Positions 8,976 through 17,449 of a stretch of DNA of 49,574 nt are shown here, piece after piece. The stretch is from Pseudomonadales bacterium (lineage in GTDB: Bacteria; Pseudomonadota; Gammaproteobacteria; Pseudomonadales; Natronospirillaceae). A program made the translations under genes and the position numbers. The DNA is taken from positions 1 through 49,574 of the forward strand of contig JALJPK010000019.1 in the NCBI GenBank assembly GCA_022968985.1. Direction: 5' to 3'. The notes below the pieces were generated by a model. It saw only the letters and a list, made by a program, of their open reading frames with translations, was not told the DNA's origin and searched no databases. Every line of letters begins with the position of its first letter. Position 1 is the first letter of the stretch.

Positions 8976-9689
8976 TCAAGTTTTTAATTCAAATTTATAA
9001 CCCACACCCCAAACAGTTTGGATAAATTTTGGTTCATTTGCATTTATTTCAATTTTATTTCTTAATCGATTAATATGAGAGTTAACAGTATGTTCGTACC
9101 CTGCATGCTGATAACCCCATACATTATCTAACAATTGGGTTCTTGAAAATACTTCTCCTGGTGAGTTTGCTAAAAATAATAATAAATCAAATTCTAAATT
9201 GGTTAACTCTATTTTTATTTCATCACGTATCACTTGATGATGTTTAATATTAATTGTAAGAGTATCGAATACTAACGTTTCAGGTTCATTTATATTTTTG
9301 GGTTTTTCTATATTATTAAGTAAGTCAACTTTGCGTAATTGGCTTTTTACTCTAGCTTGTAATTCTAAAATACTAAATGGTTTGGTCATATAATCATCAG
9401 CACCTAATTCCAGACCTAATACACGATCGAGTTCTGAATTTTTAGATGTAAGCATAATGATTGATTGCTCTGGTTTTTCAAAACGAAGCGATTTACATAT
9501 ATCTAAACCAGATAGACTAGGCAACATGACATCTAAAATCACAACGTCGTACTGCTTATTTAATGCTCGTTTTAAAGCTTGTTTACCATCTTGCTCAATT
9601 TCGCAATTAATATCTAACTGCTCTAAATTAATTTTTATTAGTTCTGCAATATCGGGCTGATCTTCAACCACTAATACTTGATAACTCAT
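8976..9689 (-). CDS. OmpR/PhoB-family response regulator
   Basis: A 237-residue response regulator: receiver domain (1-120) with acidic pair E9-D10, phosphoacceptor D53 in VVILDVMLPSLSG, the switch threonine in IIMLTSKN and the conserved lysine in YMTKPFSILEL. A winged-helix DNA-binding domain follows (about 135-235), with LTNLEFDLLLFLANSPGEVFS and the recognition region HTVNSHINRLRNKIE. It is cotranscribed with the histidine kinase downstream. A terminator separates it from the spondin gene upstream, so it has its own promoter. The spondin-domain envelope proteins next door are plausible targets (inference). Confidence 0.95.
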   Translation of the reverse strand: MSYQVLVVEDQPDIAELIKINLEQLDINCEIEQDGKQALKRALNKQYDVVILDVMLPSLSGLDICKSLRFEKPEQSIIMLTSKNSELDRVLGLELGADDYMTKPFSILELQARVKSQLRKVDLLNNIEKPKNINEPETLVFDTLTINIKHHQVIRDEIKIELTNLEFDLLLFLANSPGEVFSRTQLLDNVWGYQHAGYEHTVNSHINRLRNKIEINANEPKFIQTVWGVGYKFELKT

Positions 9690-9700
9690 AAATTAAATCC

Positions 9701-9725
9701 AAAAAAAGCCATCTATGATGGCTTT
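9701..9725 (-). terminator. Terminator of the spondin lipoprotein gene
   Basis: A 9-bp stem aaagccatc/gatggcttt with a 3-base loop (9705-9725). Read on the minus strand it runs into a T7 stretch (9701-9707). It lies just after the stop of the gene at 9741 and before the regulator gene, separating the spondin genes from the two-component operon. Confidence 0.85.
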
Positions 9726-9740
9726 ATTATTTACATATAT

Positions 9741-10463
9741 TTACATTTTGTTAATCACTACTTTAATGGCAGGATTATCAAAACGATGAAAACTAGTTAA
9801 CACTGATTGTGTCAGTCCGTCATACATAGATACCACACCAGGGTGTATTGTTACAACACCTTCAATTTCACGTGCAGAATTAAACCCTTCACCCATATCA
9901 ATACCAGGTATTGTGCCTGCCATTTCTGAGTTCATTTCTGTACCAGCGTCGTAAACACTCCCCATTAATGTGTAGCTTTCACCACTGTTTAACATTGAAG
10001 TATCAAATGCATTAACCGCTGTAAAACCATCATTAGTGACCACTAACATAGATGCTACTGATAAGTAGTTTGGCATCATTTCTAAATTTTCTAACATCAA
10101 CGTAACACTCTCACCTGGCATTAACATAGCAGAAGCCGTAGTTGATTCATTTACCCAATCTTCAGCTAATAACATAGATGAATTACCACCTTCAGCAATA
10201 TACTCTAAAGATTCACTAGCACTATCACCTATATTAAATAACATCCCCTCATCATGTGCCAATAAAACAAATGGAGACATTGGCTGACCTTGAGTTAGGT
10301 TTGTTATTGTTACTGAATATGTATGTGTCATGGTTTCAGTTACTGTCTCTGTCATGGTATCTACCACGTCAGACATATCGTCATTATCGTCATTACATGC
10401 ACTTAACATTAATAAACTGACGACTCCGATTGCTGTAATATTTTTTGTATTTATAGCTTTCAT
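9741..10463 (-). CDS. Spondin-domain lipoprotein
   Basis: A 240-residue exported lipoprotein. The signal peptide ends in a lipobox LLMLSAC, with the lipidated cysteine at about residue 23 followed by an acidic NDDNDD linker. The mature part matches the spondin_N domain (PF06468): it opens TYSVTITNLTQGQPMSPF and continues with LLAHDEGMLFNIGDSASE, the LAEDW region and AGTEMNSE. The D/N after the cysteine leaves sorting to inner or outer membrane unresolved. It is a paralogue of the upstream gene at 10540, and both are probably in one operon. The bacterial spondin role is poorly defined; surface or periplasmic adhesion is inferred from the eukaryotic domain. Confidence 0.85.
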   Translation of the reverse strand: MKAINTKNITAIGVVSLLMLSACNDDNDDMSDVVDTMTETVTETMTHTYSVTITNLTQGQPMSPFVLLAHDEGMLFNIGDSASESLEYIAEGGNSSMLLAEDWVNESTTASAMLMPGESVTLMLENLEMMPNYLSVASMLVVTNDGFTAVNAFDTSMLNSGESYTLMGSVYDAGTEMNSEMAGTIPGIDMGEGFNSAREIEGVVTIHPGVVSMYDGLTQSVLTSFHRFDNPAIKVVINKM

Positions 10464-10473
10464 TTTGCATACC

Positions 10474-10515
10474 TTATTTAACGGTTACATTCACTTTTAA
10501 ATTAATCGATTTCAT
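10474..10515 (-). pseudogene. 13-codon remnant of a spondin gene
   Basis: A tiny frame encoding MKSINLKVNVTVK, with an AAAGG ribosome site before its ATG. Its start resembles that of the downstream spondin gene (MKAINTKN) and its end resembles the end of the upstream one (KVTVTVK). The DNA over the last 22 bases matches the 3' end of the upstream gene at about 18 positions. It looks like a third spondin copy that lost everything between its first and last few codons. Confidence 0.5.
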
Positions 10516-10539
10516 ATTGAACCTTTTATATAACTGTAA

Positions 10540-11232
10540 CTATTTAACTGTAACCGTCACTTTTGCTACTGGGTTCAACCAACGATGTACAGTGTTACTT
10601 AAATCACTTGCTCCGCCAGATTCCATATCATCACCGATGTTGCCAGGGTGAATGTGTACCATTTGATTTGGAGACATATCTGCAACACCTGAACCACCCG
10701 TTCCAGCAGCCATTGTTGGATCGCCAGGAATACCAACAACACCCGGTACACCGCCCGCCATTGGTAACATTAATTCTGTATTTGCTTCTGTACCTGCATC
10801 GTATGCATTAATCATTATTGTGTAAGTACCCGCTTGTGTTGGGATCATCCAGCTATCTAAACCAGTAAATGCATCGTTAGTTGGTAATAACATGGCACCT
10901 AATGAAAGGTACATATTTTCCATATCAGTATTTAGCATTACGCTGTATTGTCCCGCTGGCGCTAACATCCCCTCAGTTATCACTGTATTTGCGCCAGCAT
11001 CCATTAGCATTGTATTCAATAATGCAGTGTCACCGCCTTCTGCCATTGCTTGAAGCGCGTCACTTGCTTTCATACCTGTTTTAAAAATATAAGCAGATGA
11101 ATCGTGAGCCGCGATGATACTAGGCGTGAATACCATACCTTGAGTTAGGTTTTGAACAGAAATTTCAAGCTGCGCTGCTTGAGCTGCAAAACTTGATAAT
11201 AATATTGAAGACAGTAATAACGTTTTTTTCAT
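10540..11232 (-). CDS. Secreted spondin-domain protein
   Basis: A 230-residue exported protein with a Sec signal peptide (MKKTLLLSSILLSSFAAQAA, cleavage likely after AQA) and a spondin_N domain starting LEISVQNLTQGMVFTPS. The segments IAAHDSSAYIFKTGMKASDA and AYDAGTEANTEL align with the lipoprotein gene downstream, so the pair arose by duplication. This copy has a glycine-rich insert (about 165-190) and no lipobox, so it should be periplasmic or secreted. An AGGAGAG ribosome site precedes the ATG. A 7-bp tandem repeat lies about 170 bases upstream, in the likely promoter region. Confidence 0.85.
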   Translation of the reverse strand: MKKTLLLSSILLSSFAAQAAQLEISVQNLTQGMVFTPSIIAAHDSSAYIFKTGMKASDALQAMAEGGDTALLNTMLMDAGANTVITEGMLAPAGQYSVMLNTDMENMYLSLGAMLLPTNDAFTGLDSWMIPTQAGTYTIMINAYDAGTEANTELMLPMAGGVPGVVGIPGDPTMAAGTGGSGVADMSPNQMVHIHPGNIGDDMESGGASDLSNTVHRWLNPVAKVTVTVK

Positions 11233-11400
11233 GTGACTCTCCTATTGAAATCTTCGTTTTAATTGTTACTAAAATAGTTACGAAGACATCTGGTAATTGC
11301 GAATTGCAGGATAAGAATAATCAGAATAAAAATAACAAGCTTCACAAAAAGATCACGAATTTATAACATTTGATATTTTTTTGATTTATTAAATAAAATC

Positions 11401-11461
11401 GAAGTTGGAAGTTGGAAGTTGGAAGTTGGAAGTTGGAAGTTGGAAGTTGGAAGTTGGAAGT
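11401..11461. repeat. Tandem 7-bp repeat (about 8.7 copies)
   Basis: The heptamer gaagttg is repeated without mismatch from 11401 to 11461. It is intergenic, between the start of the spondin gene (11232, minus) and the terminator of rpiA (11488). Perfect short tandem repeats of this kind vary in copy number by strand slippage. As it is non-coding and upstream of a surface-protein gene, an effect on promoter spacing is conceivable but unproven. Confidence 0.95.
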
Positions 11462-11487
11462 CTAACTATGATAAGAATATTTAAACT

Positions 11488-11518
11488 AAAAGGAAGCTTA
11501 AGTTTAAGCTTCCTTTTT
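11488..11518 (-). terminator. Terminator of rpiA (possibly bidirectional)
   Basis: A perfect 14-bp inverted repeat (11488-11501 and 11504-11517) with A/T runs on both sides, directly after the stop of rpiA. It should end the glyQ-glyS-plsC-rpiA transcript and, read on the plus strand, also ends in a T-run. Confidence 0.85.
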
Positions 11519-11523
11519 AAAGT

Positions 11524-12195
11524 TTAGGCTTCGAAGCGTTGAACACCTTGTCGTGTCGCTATTAATAATAAATCGGCACCACGTAGTGCAAATAAACCAT
11601 TAGTGACAATACCTGCTATATTATTCAACGTTGTTTCTAGCGCTTTCGGATCGGTGATTTTTAAACCGTGTACATCTAAAATCACGTTACCGTTATCAGT
11701 TAGAACAGCTTCACGATAAATTGGATTACCACCGAGCTGAACAATTTGACGCGCCACGTAACTTCTTGCCATCGGAATAACTTCAATAGGTAATGCAAAC
11801 CCACCTAATATTTCAACGGTTTTTGAGTCATCGGCAATACAGATGAATTTCTTAGAAGCAGCTGCTACAATTTTTTCACGAGTTAATGCCGCTCCCCCAC
11901 CTTTGATTAAATCTAAAGTTGGGCTGGCTTCATCTGCGCCATCAATATAAACCTCAAGACTTGATACTTCGTTTAAATCAAACAGTTCAATTCCGTGTTT
12001 TTTTAAACGATCAGCGCTTGCTTCACTTGAAGCCACTACACCTCTAAATCTATTTTTATACTGCGCTAAAGCGTCGATAAAAAAGTTAACAGTTGAACCT
12101 GTGCCTACACCAATAATCACATCATCATGTAATGAATCTGCAATTTCAGTTAAAGCAGCTTGTGCCACTTGTTTTTTTAATTCATCTTGAGTCAT
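11524..12195 (-). CDS. rpiA: Ribose-5-phosphate isomerase A
   Basis: A 223-residue RpiA, which interconverts ribose-5-phosphate and ribulose-5-phosphate in the pentose phosphate pathway. Signatures: [16 protein letters not shown] near the N terminus, [13 protein letters not shown], the catalytic DGADEASP loop and [15 protein letters not shown] longer frame starts at 12228, but the ATG at 12195 ([15 protein letters not shown]) matches the family start and has AAGGT upstream. That start lies one base after the plsC stop (TAAC-ATG), indicating translational coupling. It is the last gene of the minus-strand operon, followed by a strong terminator. Confidence 0.97.
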   Translation of the reverse strand: MTQDELKKQVAQAALTEIADSLHDDVIIGVGTGSTVNFFIDALAQYKNRFRGVVASSEASADRLKKHGIELFDLNEVSSLEVYIDGADEASPTLDLIKGGGAALTREKIVAAASKKFICIADDSKTVEILGGFALPIEVIPMARSYVARQIVQLGGNPIYREAVLTDNGNVILDVHGLKITDPKALETTLNNIAGIVTNGLFALRGADLLLIATRQGVQRFEA

Positions 12196-12196
12196 G

Positions 12197-12928
12197 TTAA
12201 ATACCTTGCTCAATAATTTTAACACCACTTCTAACAGTGTCTTCTAATATTTTATTGGTCGCTTTCGTATTCTCAACTGATATTTCAGGGTGAATCACTA
12301 CTGTGACTGTGCCTGGATATTTAAGCCAAGTATCTTTTCGCCAAAACACACCAGGATTTAAACTCACTGGTAACAAATTACAATTCGCTTTTTTAGCTAA
12401 CATTGCAGCGCCAGGTGAAAACTCAGCCACTTCGTTAACCGATGAACGTGTGCCTTCAGGAAAAATACTTACACTCACACCCGCTGCAATTTTAGCAGTG
12501 CCTTCTTTTATGATCTGTTTTAACGCTTTAGATTTCGCATCACGATCAATTGCAATTGGGTCTTGTAAACGAAACGTCCATCCAAATAACGGAATATTCA
12601 GTAATGACTTTTTGATCACTTGAGTTTGTGGTGTGAATAAAATTTGTAAGAAAAAAGTTTCCCAAGTGCTTTGGTGATTACATGCAATCACTACACCTCT
12701 GTTTTTAGGAATATTTTCTAAACCAATCACTTCATATTTAATACCACATATAAAACGCGCTAACTGCACCGCGACATAAGCATAAGGACGTACTATGTAA
12801 TTTGAACGTTTATTCTTGGGTATTAATCGCCCAAGAATTAACATCGGAATACACCATAACGGGGTAATTATACCCCATAACAAAGTCATAAATACGACAG
12901 TTCTAATACCGGCAATAAAATTTCTCAT
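12197..12928 (-). CDS. plsC: 1-acyl-sn-glycerol-3-phosphate acyltransferase
   Basis: A 243-residue inner-membrane lysophosphatidate acyltransferase of phospholipid synthesis. It has an N-terminal membrane segment ([23 protein letters not shown] in part) and the catalytic box NHQSTWET, an H-x4-E variant of the usual H-x4-D that occurs in some proteobacterial members. Block III is IFPEGTRSS. It lies between glyS (13 bases upstream) and rpiA (1 base downstream). The product is assigned from motifs; acyl-chain preference and possible redundancy with another PlsC cannot be judged. Confidence 0.9.
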   Translation of the reverse strand: MRNFIAGIRTVVFMTLLWGIITPLWCIPMLILGRLIPKNKRSNYIVRPYAYVAVQLARFICGIKYEVIGLENIPKNRGVVIACNHQSTWETFFLQILFTPQTQVIKKSLLNIPLFGWTFRLQDPIAIDRDAKSKALKQIIKEGTAKIAAGVSVSIFPEGTRSSVNEVAEFSPGAAMLAKKANCNLLPVSLNPGVFWRKDTWLKYPGTVTVVIHPEISVENTKATNKILEDTVRSGVKIIEQGI

Positions 12929-12941
12929 TGTCTAATTAACC

Positions 12942-15011
12942 TTAAAATTGCAATACGGAAATATCCGCAACTTGTAGGAATAATTGACGTAACTGAGTTA
13001 ATAATGCCAAGCGATTAAAGCGTATTAAATCATCTTCATGATTAACCATAACCGATTCAAAAAACGCATCAATACTGTCACGTAAACTCGCCAACTCATT
13101 TAAAGCTGCACTATAATTTGCTGAGTTAACTGATTTAGTGACAGTTGTTTGTTTAGCTATAATTGCTTGATATAAGTCTTTTTCAGCTTTTTCAGTTAAT
13201 AAAGCTTCATTCACATCTTGTGACGGTAAGTCTTTTACTTTTGCTAAAATATTACTCACACGTTTATTAGCTGCTGCTAAATCTTTAGCTTCTGCAATTT
13301 GTAAAAATTCATTGACTGCTTGAACACGTAAATTAATATCACATGGTTGTTGTGGATTAATAGCACGTACCGCTTGGAAAACACTTGGGGCAACGTTTTC
13401 ATCTGCATACCAAGCACTAAAGCGATCTAACATGTATTGGTAAACTTGTTCGATGACAGCTTCGCCTTGCGGTAGATTATCAAACTGTTCATAAGCGTTT
13501 TTAATCAAATCATGTAAATTAATTTCAACATTCTTACCTACCAAAATACGTAAAACACCCAGAGCTGCACGACGTAATGCATAAGGATCTTTTGTACCTG
13601 TTGGTGGCTGTCCGATACCAAATAAACCTACGATAGTATCCATACGATCAGCAATGGCTAATGTAATACCTGTTGGTGTGGCTGGTAATTCATCCCCAGC
13701 AAATTTTGGTAAATAATGCTCATTAATAGACGCACTGATTTCATCGCTCCAACCATCGTGTTTTGCATAATAACTACCTGCAATACCTTGAAGGTCTGTA
13801 AATTCAAACACCATGTCACAGGTTAAATCACTTTTTATTAATTTAGCAGCAGTTTGCACCGTTTCTAAATCTGCATGAGTATTGACTGCAATTTGGCTGG
13901 CGATATTTGAAATACGCTCTACTTTGTTAAACAGTGTGCCCAATTGTTTTTGAAAGGTGATACTTTTTAATTTTTCTAAACGATCAATTAAAGGTGTCTT
14001 TTTGTCAGTGTCCCAAAAGAATTTAGCATCAGCTAAACGAGGACGAATTACTTTTTCGTTACCCTCAATCACAATTTGTGGATTTTTTGATTCTATGTTG
14101 GCAATAAATACAAAGTTTGGTTGTATTTGACCTTGTTCATTTTCAGTATGGAAATATTTTTGATGTTCGTTCATAGAAGAAATCAATGCTTCTTGTGGCA
14201 CTTGTAAGAATTCTTCTTCAAACTGCCCCATCAATGCAACTGGCCACTCATTAAGTGAAGTCACTTCATCTAATAAGTCATCATGAATAATTACATTCAC
14301 GCCTTTGTCGGCAGCTACTTTTTGAGCACCAGTTTTAATAATGTCTTGGCGTTTTTCATAATTTGTAATCACATAGGCTTTTTCTAATAACACTTCGTAA
14401 TCATTAGGGTTTGTGATTTTAATGTCTTGATTACAATGAAAACGATGGCCACGAGATGTATTTGATGATTGAACACCCATTACTTCTGTTTCAATTATTT
14501 CTGAGCCTTCTAAAAATACTAACCATTGAATAGGGCGTACAAATTCATCACGACGAGCCCCCCAACGCATTCTTTTTGCAATAGGTAATTGAGTTAATGC
14601 TTTATCTAACATGGCTGGTAATAATGAATTGGTTGCTTTACCTTTAGTCATACCTTGATACATTAACCACTCGCCTTTTGGTGTATCAATTGTCACTAAA
14701 TCTTCAACTGTACAACCGGCGCCACGCATAAAACCTAATAACGCTTTTGTTGGCTCGCCACTTTCATCAAAGGCTGCTTTTTTACTTGGGCCTTTACGCT
14801 CAAATGCTAAATCTTTCTGAGTGTCATCTAAGTTTTTAAACAATAAACCCAAACGACGAGGTGCAGCAAATGCTTGAACAGAGTCAAATTCTAATCCACT
14901 GGCTTTAAGTTGTGTTTCAAAACTTTGTAAAAATGCATCACGTAATTTTTTAAGTGATTTGGGTGGCAACTCTTCGGTACCTAATTCTATTAAATAGTCT
15001 TTTTGCGCCAT
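12942..15011 (-). CDS. glyS: Glycyl-tRNA synthetase beta subunit
   Basis: A 689-residue beta subunit of the heterotetrameric bacterial glycyl-tRNA synthetase, a length equal to the enterobacterial protein. The N terminus LIELGTEELPPKSLKKL and the internal AIADRMDTIVGLFGIGQPPTGTKDPYALRRAA (quoted in part as GIGQPPTGTKDPYALRR) are family hallmarks. The C-terminal part resembles an anticodon-binding domain. It begins 2 bases after the glyQ stop, as usual for this pair, and the two subunits are needed together for tRNA-Gly charging. Confidence 0.98.
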   Translation of the reverse strand: MAQKDYLIELGTEELPPKSLKKLRDAFLQSFETQLKASGLEFDSVQAFAAPRRLGLLFKNLDDTQKDLAFERKGPSKKAAFDESGEPTKALLGFMRGAGCTVEDLVTIDTPKGEWLMYQGMTKGKATNSLLPAMLDKALTQLPIAKRMRWGARRDEFVRPIQWLVFLEGSEIIETEVMGVQSSNTSRGHRFHCNQDIKITNPNDYEVLLEKAYVITNYEKRQDIIKTGAQKVAADKGVNVIIHDDLLDEVTSLNEWPVALMGQFEEEFLQVPQEALISSMNEHQKYFHTENEQGQIQPNFVFIANIESKNPQIVIEGNEKVIRPRLADAKFFWDTDKKTPLIDRLEKLKSITFQKQLGTLFNKVERISNIASQIAVNTHADLETVQTAAKLIKSDLTCDMVFEFTDLQGIAGSYYAKHDGWSDEISASINEHYLPKFAGDELPATPTGITLAIADRMDTIVGLFGIGQPPTGTKDPYALRRAALGVLRILVGKNVEINLHDLIKNAYEQFDNLPQGEAVIEQVYQYMLDRFSAWYADENVAPSVFQAVRAINPQQPCDINLRVQAVNEFLQIAEAKDLAAANKRVSNILAKVKDLPSQDVNEALLTEKAEKDLYQAIIAKQTTVTKSVNSANYSAALNELASLRDSIDAFFESVMVNHEDDLIRFNRLALLTQLRQLFLQVADISVLQF

Positions 15012-15013
15012 GA

Positions 15014-15946
15014 TTACTTCTCCTGATCCAGCACTTGTTGACGTAATTTTTCTGGTGCCATAGGAAAACCTAAAGCTTTACGTTTATTGTAATAACTTTG
15101 TGCTACCTCACGAGATAATCCACGAATTTTTAAGATGAAATTTTGACGTTCTGTTACCGAGATGGCTTTACGTGCATCCAATAAGTTAAAACAATGACCC
15201 GCTTTTAATACATGTTCATAAGCAGGTAATGGTAAGTTTTCACCGATCATTTTTTTACTTTCTGCTGCATGACGATCAAACGCTTCCAATAAACCTTTTA
15301 CATCTGCGTGTTCAAAGTTATAAGTGGATTGTTCCACTTCGTTTTGATGAAATACATCACCATATGTAACGGGGTTACCTTCAGGATCATAGGTCCAAAC
15401 AAGATCGTAAACAGAATCTTTGCCCTGCAGGTACATCGCTAATCGCTCTAACCCATAAGTAATTTCACCTGTTACTGGGAAACATTCAATACCACCGACT
15501 TGCTGAAAATAGGTGAATTGAGTCACTTCCATTCCATCTAGCCAAATTTCCCAACCTAAGCCCCAAGCACCCAATGTTGGATTTTCCCAGTTGTCTTCAA
15601 CAAAACGAATATCATGTACTAAAGGATCAACACCAATAGCTACCAAAGAATCTAAATATAATTGCTGAATATCTTTAGGGGCTGGTTTTAATATTACTTG
15701 GAATTGGTAGTAGTGCTGTAAGCGATTTGGGTTTTCACCATAACGACCATCTGTAGGACGACGACTTGGCTGAACGTAGGCACAGTTCCAAGTTTCAGGG
15801 CCTAATGCACGCAAAAAAGTAGCTGGGTGTGATGTACCCGCACCTACTTCCATATCTAATGGTTGTAAAACCGCACAGCCTTTATCACCCCAAAATTGTT
15901 GCAGGCATAAAATGAGCTCTTGAAATGTTTCAGGTTTTTTGGACAT
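15014..15946 (-). CDS. glyQ: Glycyl-tRNA synthetase alpha subunit
   Basis: A 310-residue catalytic alpha subunit of glycyl-tRNA synthetase, a class II aminoacyl-tRNA synthetase. Recognisable blocks: [60 protein letters not shown] and [17 protein letters not shown]. It is the first gene of the glyQ-glyS-plsC-rpiA operon; 89 bases separate it from the Wzz-like gene upstream. There is no sign of a T-box leader, as expected for a gammaproteobacterium. Confidence 0.98.
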   Translation of the reverse strand: MSKKPETFQELILCLQQFWGDKGCAVLQPLDMEVGAGTSHPATFLRALGPETWNCAYVQPSRRPTDGRYGENPNRLQHYYQFQVILKPAPKDIQQLYLDSLVAIGVDPLVHDIRFVEDNWENPTLGAWGLGWEIWLDGMEVTQFTYFQQVGGIECFPVTGEITYGLERLAMYLQGKDSVYDLVWTYDPEGNPVTYGDVFHQNEVEQSTYNFEHADVKGLLEAFDRHAAESKKMIGENLPLPAYEHVLKAGHCFNLLDARKAISVTERQNFILKIRGLSREVAQSYYNKRKALGFPMAPEKLRQQVLDQEK

Positions 15947-16035
15947 ATTTTGACCTATTTTAAAAATACAAATGACCCAACTAGTGGGCCAAATTGAAAA
16001 TACTTTTTACTGCTTAATGTTTTAAATTAAGCGCT

Positions 16036-17376
16036 TTAATGTTTTTCTCTATAATTTGCAATCGCGATTCTAATTAATGCGAGCATTAAACCCAGCATGC
16101 CACCAAGCACTATTCCCAATGCTAAATATATATTTTTACTGCGCCCAACTAAATTCCCTGGTGCAATGGCTTCTTGGGTTAATTGATAAAATTTCGGGTT
16201 ATTAAACTTCAAATTAACCTGCTCTAGTTTTTCAACTTTATCTAACGTATTTAGATAAGCTGCTACATAAGGTTTATCATCGGCTCGATTTTGTAATGCT
16301 GTTAATTCAGGATTATTTTTAGCAATTAATAATTTTTGATTTAACTCAGCTAAACCTTCTACAAAACGTGAGTTTTTTCTGCGTTTTTCTAATTCTGTAA
16401 TTTCGGCCATCAAAAATTTAATGCCTAACAAATAGCCTTTATCAGCAAGCATATAGTCATTATTACCTTTATTCTCAGAGGTATATATTTCTATTTTACC
16501 AGCCAAACTTGAATCTGAATAGAAGTCCGCTAACGATTTCGGTTCAACAATATTTAATTGTTGAGCTATTGATAACGATGCTTTTAATTGCACAATTTGA
16601 GCTTCTAAATTTTCAAAATAGACATTAATCGTCGATTTAATTTCAGCTTCTATTTTTACAACTTGAATACTTTGATTTTCCTTCATTTTTAGAATTGACA
16701 ATTCACGTTGTTTTTTCTCAACACTTAAAACTAAGTCTTGTATTCTTTTTAATTCGGACAACTGTTGTTGTTTTCTAGCCAATTGTTCTTTTTGCATTTT
16801 TTCTAAAAGTTGCTCGTTAACAAACTCAATATAACCATTAATAAACTCTGCAGTTATCTGAGAATCAGCCGTAATCAAAGTAATATCAGCTTGTAATAAA
16901 CTAGCATCACTGCCTTTTACAATTTTCCCTTCAACCGTTTTTTGTAAAAACTCAGGTGTTGAATTAATAACCTTCATTTGTTTTAGAAATGATAAAAAAG
17001 CAGCATCAATCTCATTTTGAGTTTTAGACTCTTTATTTACATTATCTTCAATTGAGTGCATCTTTTTATCTTCAAAATAGTCTCTTAATAATGCAGGGGA
17101 CTTTAATTCTTTAAAATATAATTTAAAAATAGACTCGGGGGTATATTTGGTTAAGCCGTTTAAATTAATATCCAAAAGTTGGTCATTGCCAGGGGTTGTC
17201 ACTACCGCTTTCACTTCATAGGCAACAGGCCTAGTTTGCGCATAGATAATCGATAAGATCAAACAAAGAGACACACTAATTGTGACAATCCACTTTTGCC
17301 CCCATAGTTTTATAAACAATTCACCTAAATTTATTTCATCGTCATGTGTAATGTTTGTTGTTTTATTATCTTGCAT
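16036..17376 (-). CDS. Wzz-type polysaccharide chain-length determinant protein
   Basis: A 446-residue inner-membrane protein of the Wzz/PCP family, which sets polysaccharide chain length. A short cytoplasmic N terminus (DDEINLGELFIKLWGQKW) leads into TM1 (about 31-50), then a large periplasmic region with long coiled-coil stretches (about 190-270 and 320-360). A proline/glycine-containing segment APGNLVGRSK precedes TM2 (about 415-438), and the C terminus is short and basic. There is no kinase domain, so it is a PCP-1-like protein. No polysaccharide genes are adjacent; it sits alone between trkH and glyQ. Which polymer (O antigen or other) is unknown. Confidence 0.85.
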   Translation of the reverse strand: MQDNKTTNITHDDEINLGELFIKLWGQKWIVTISVSLCLILSIIYAQTRPVAYEVKAVVTTPGNDQLLDINLNGLTKYTPESIFKLYFKELKSPALLRDYFEDKKMHSIEDNVNKESKTQNEIDAAFLSFLKQMKVINSTPEFLQKTVEGKIVKGSDASLLQADITLITADSQITAEFINGYIEFVNEQLLEKMQKEQLARKQQQLSELKRIQDLVLSVEKKQRELSILKMKENQSIQVVKIEAEIKSTINVYFENLEAQIVQLKASLSIAQQLNIVEPKSLADFYSDSSLAGKIEIYTSENKGNNDYMLADKGYLLGIKFLMAEITELEKRRKNSRFVEGLAELNQKLLIAKNNPELTALQNRADDKPYVAAYLNTLDKVEKLEQVNLKFNNPKFYQLTQEAIAPGNLVGRSKNIYLALGIVLGGMLGLMLALIRIAIANYREKH

Positions 17377-17449
17377 TCATATTACCTTTTTATAGATGGG
17401 GTATTATACACATTCATGTATAAAGTGCATCGCACATAAAGTGACACAT

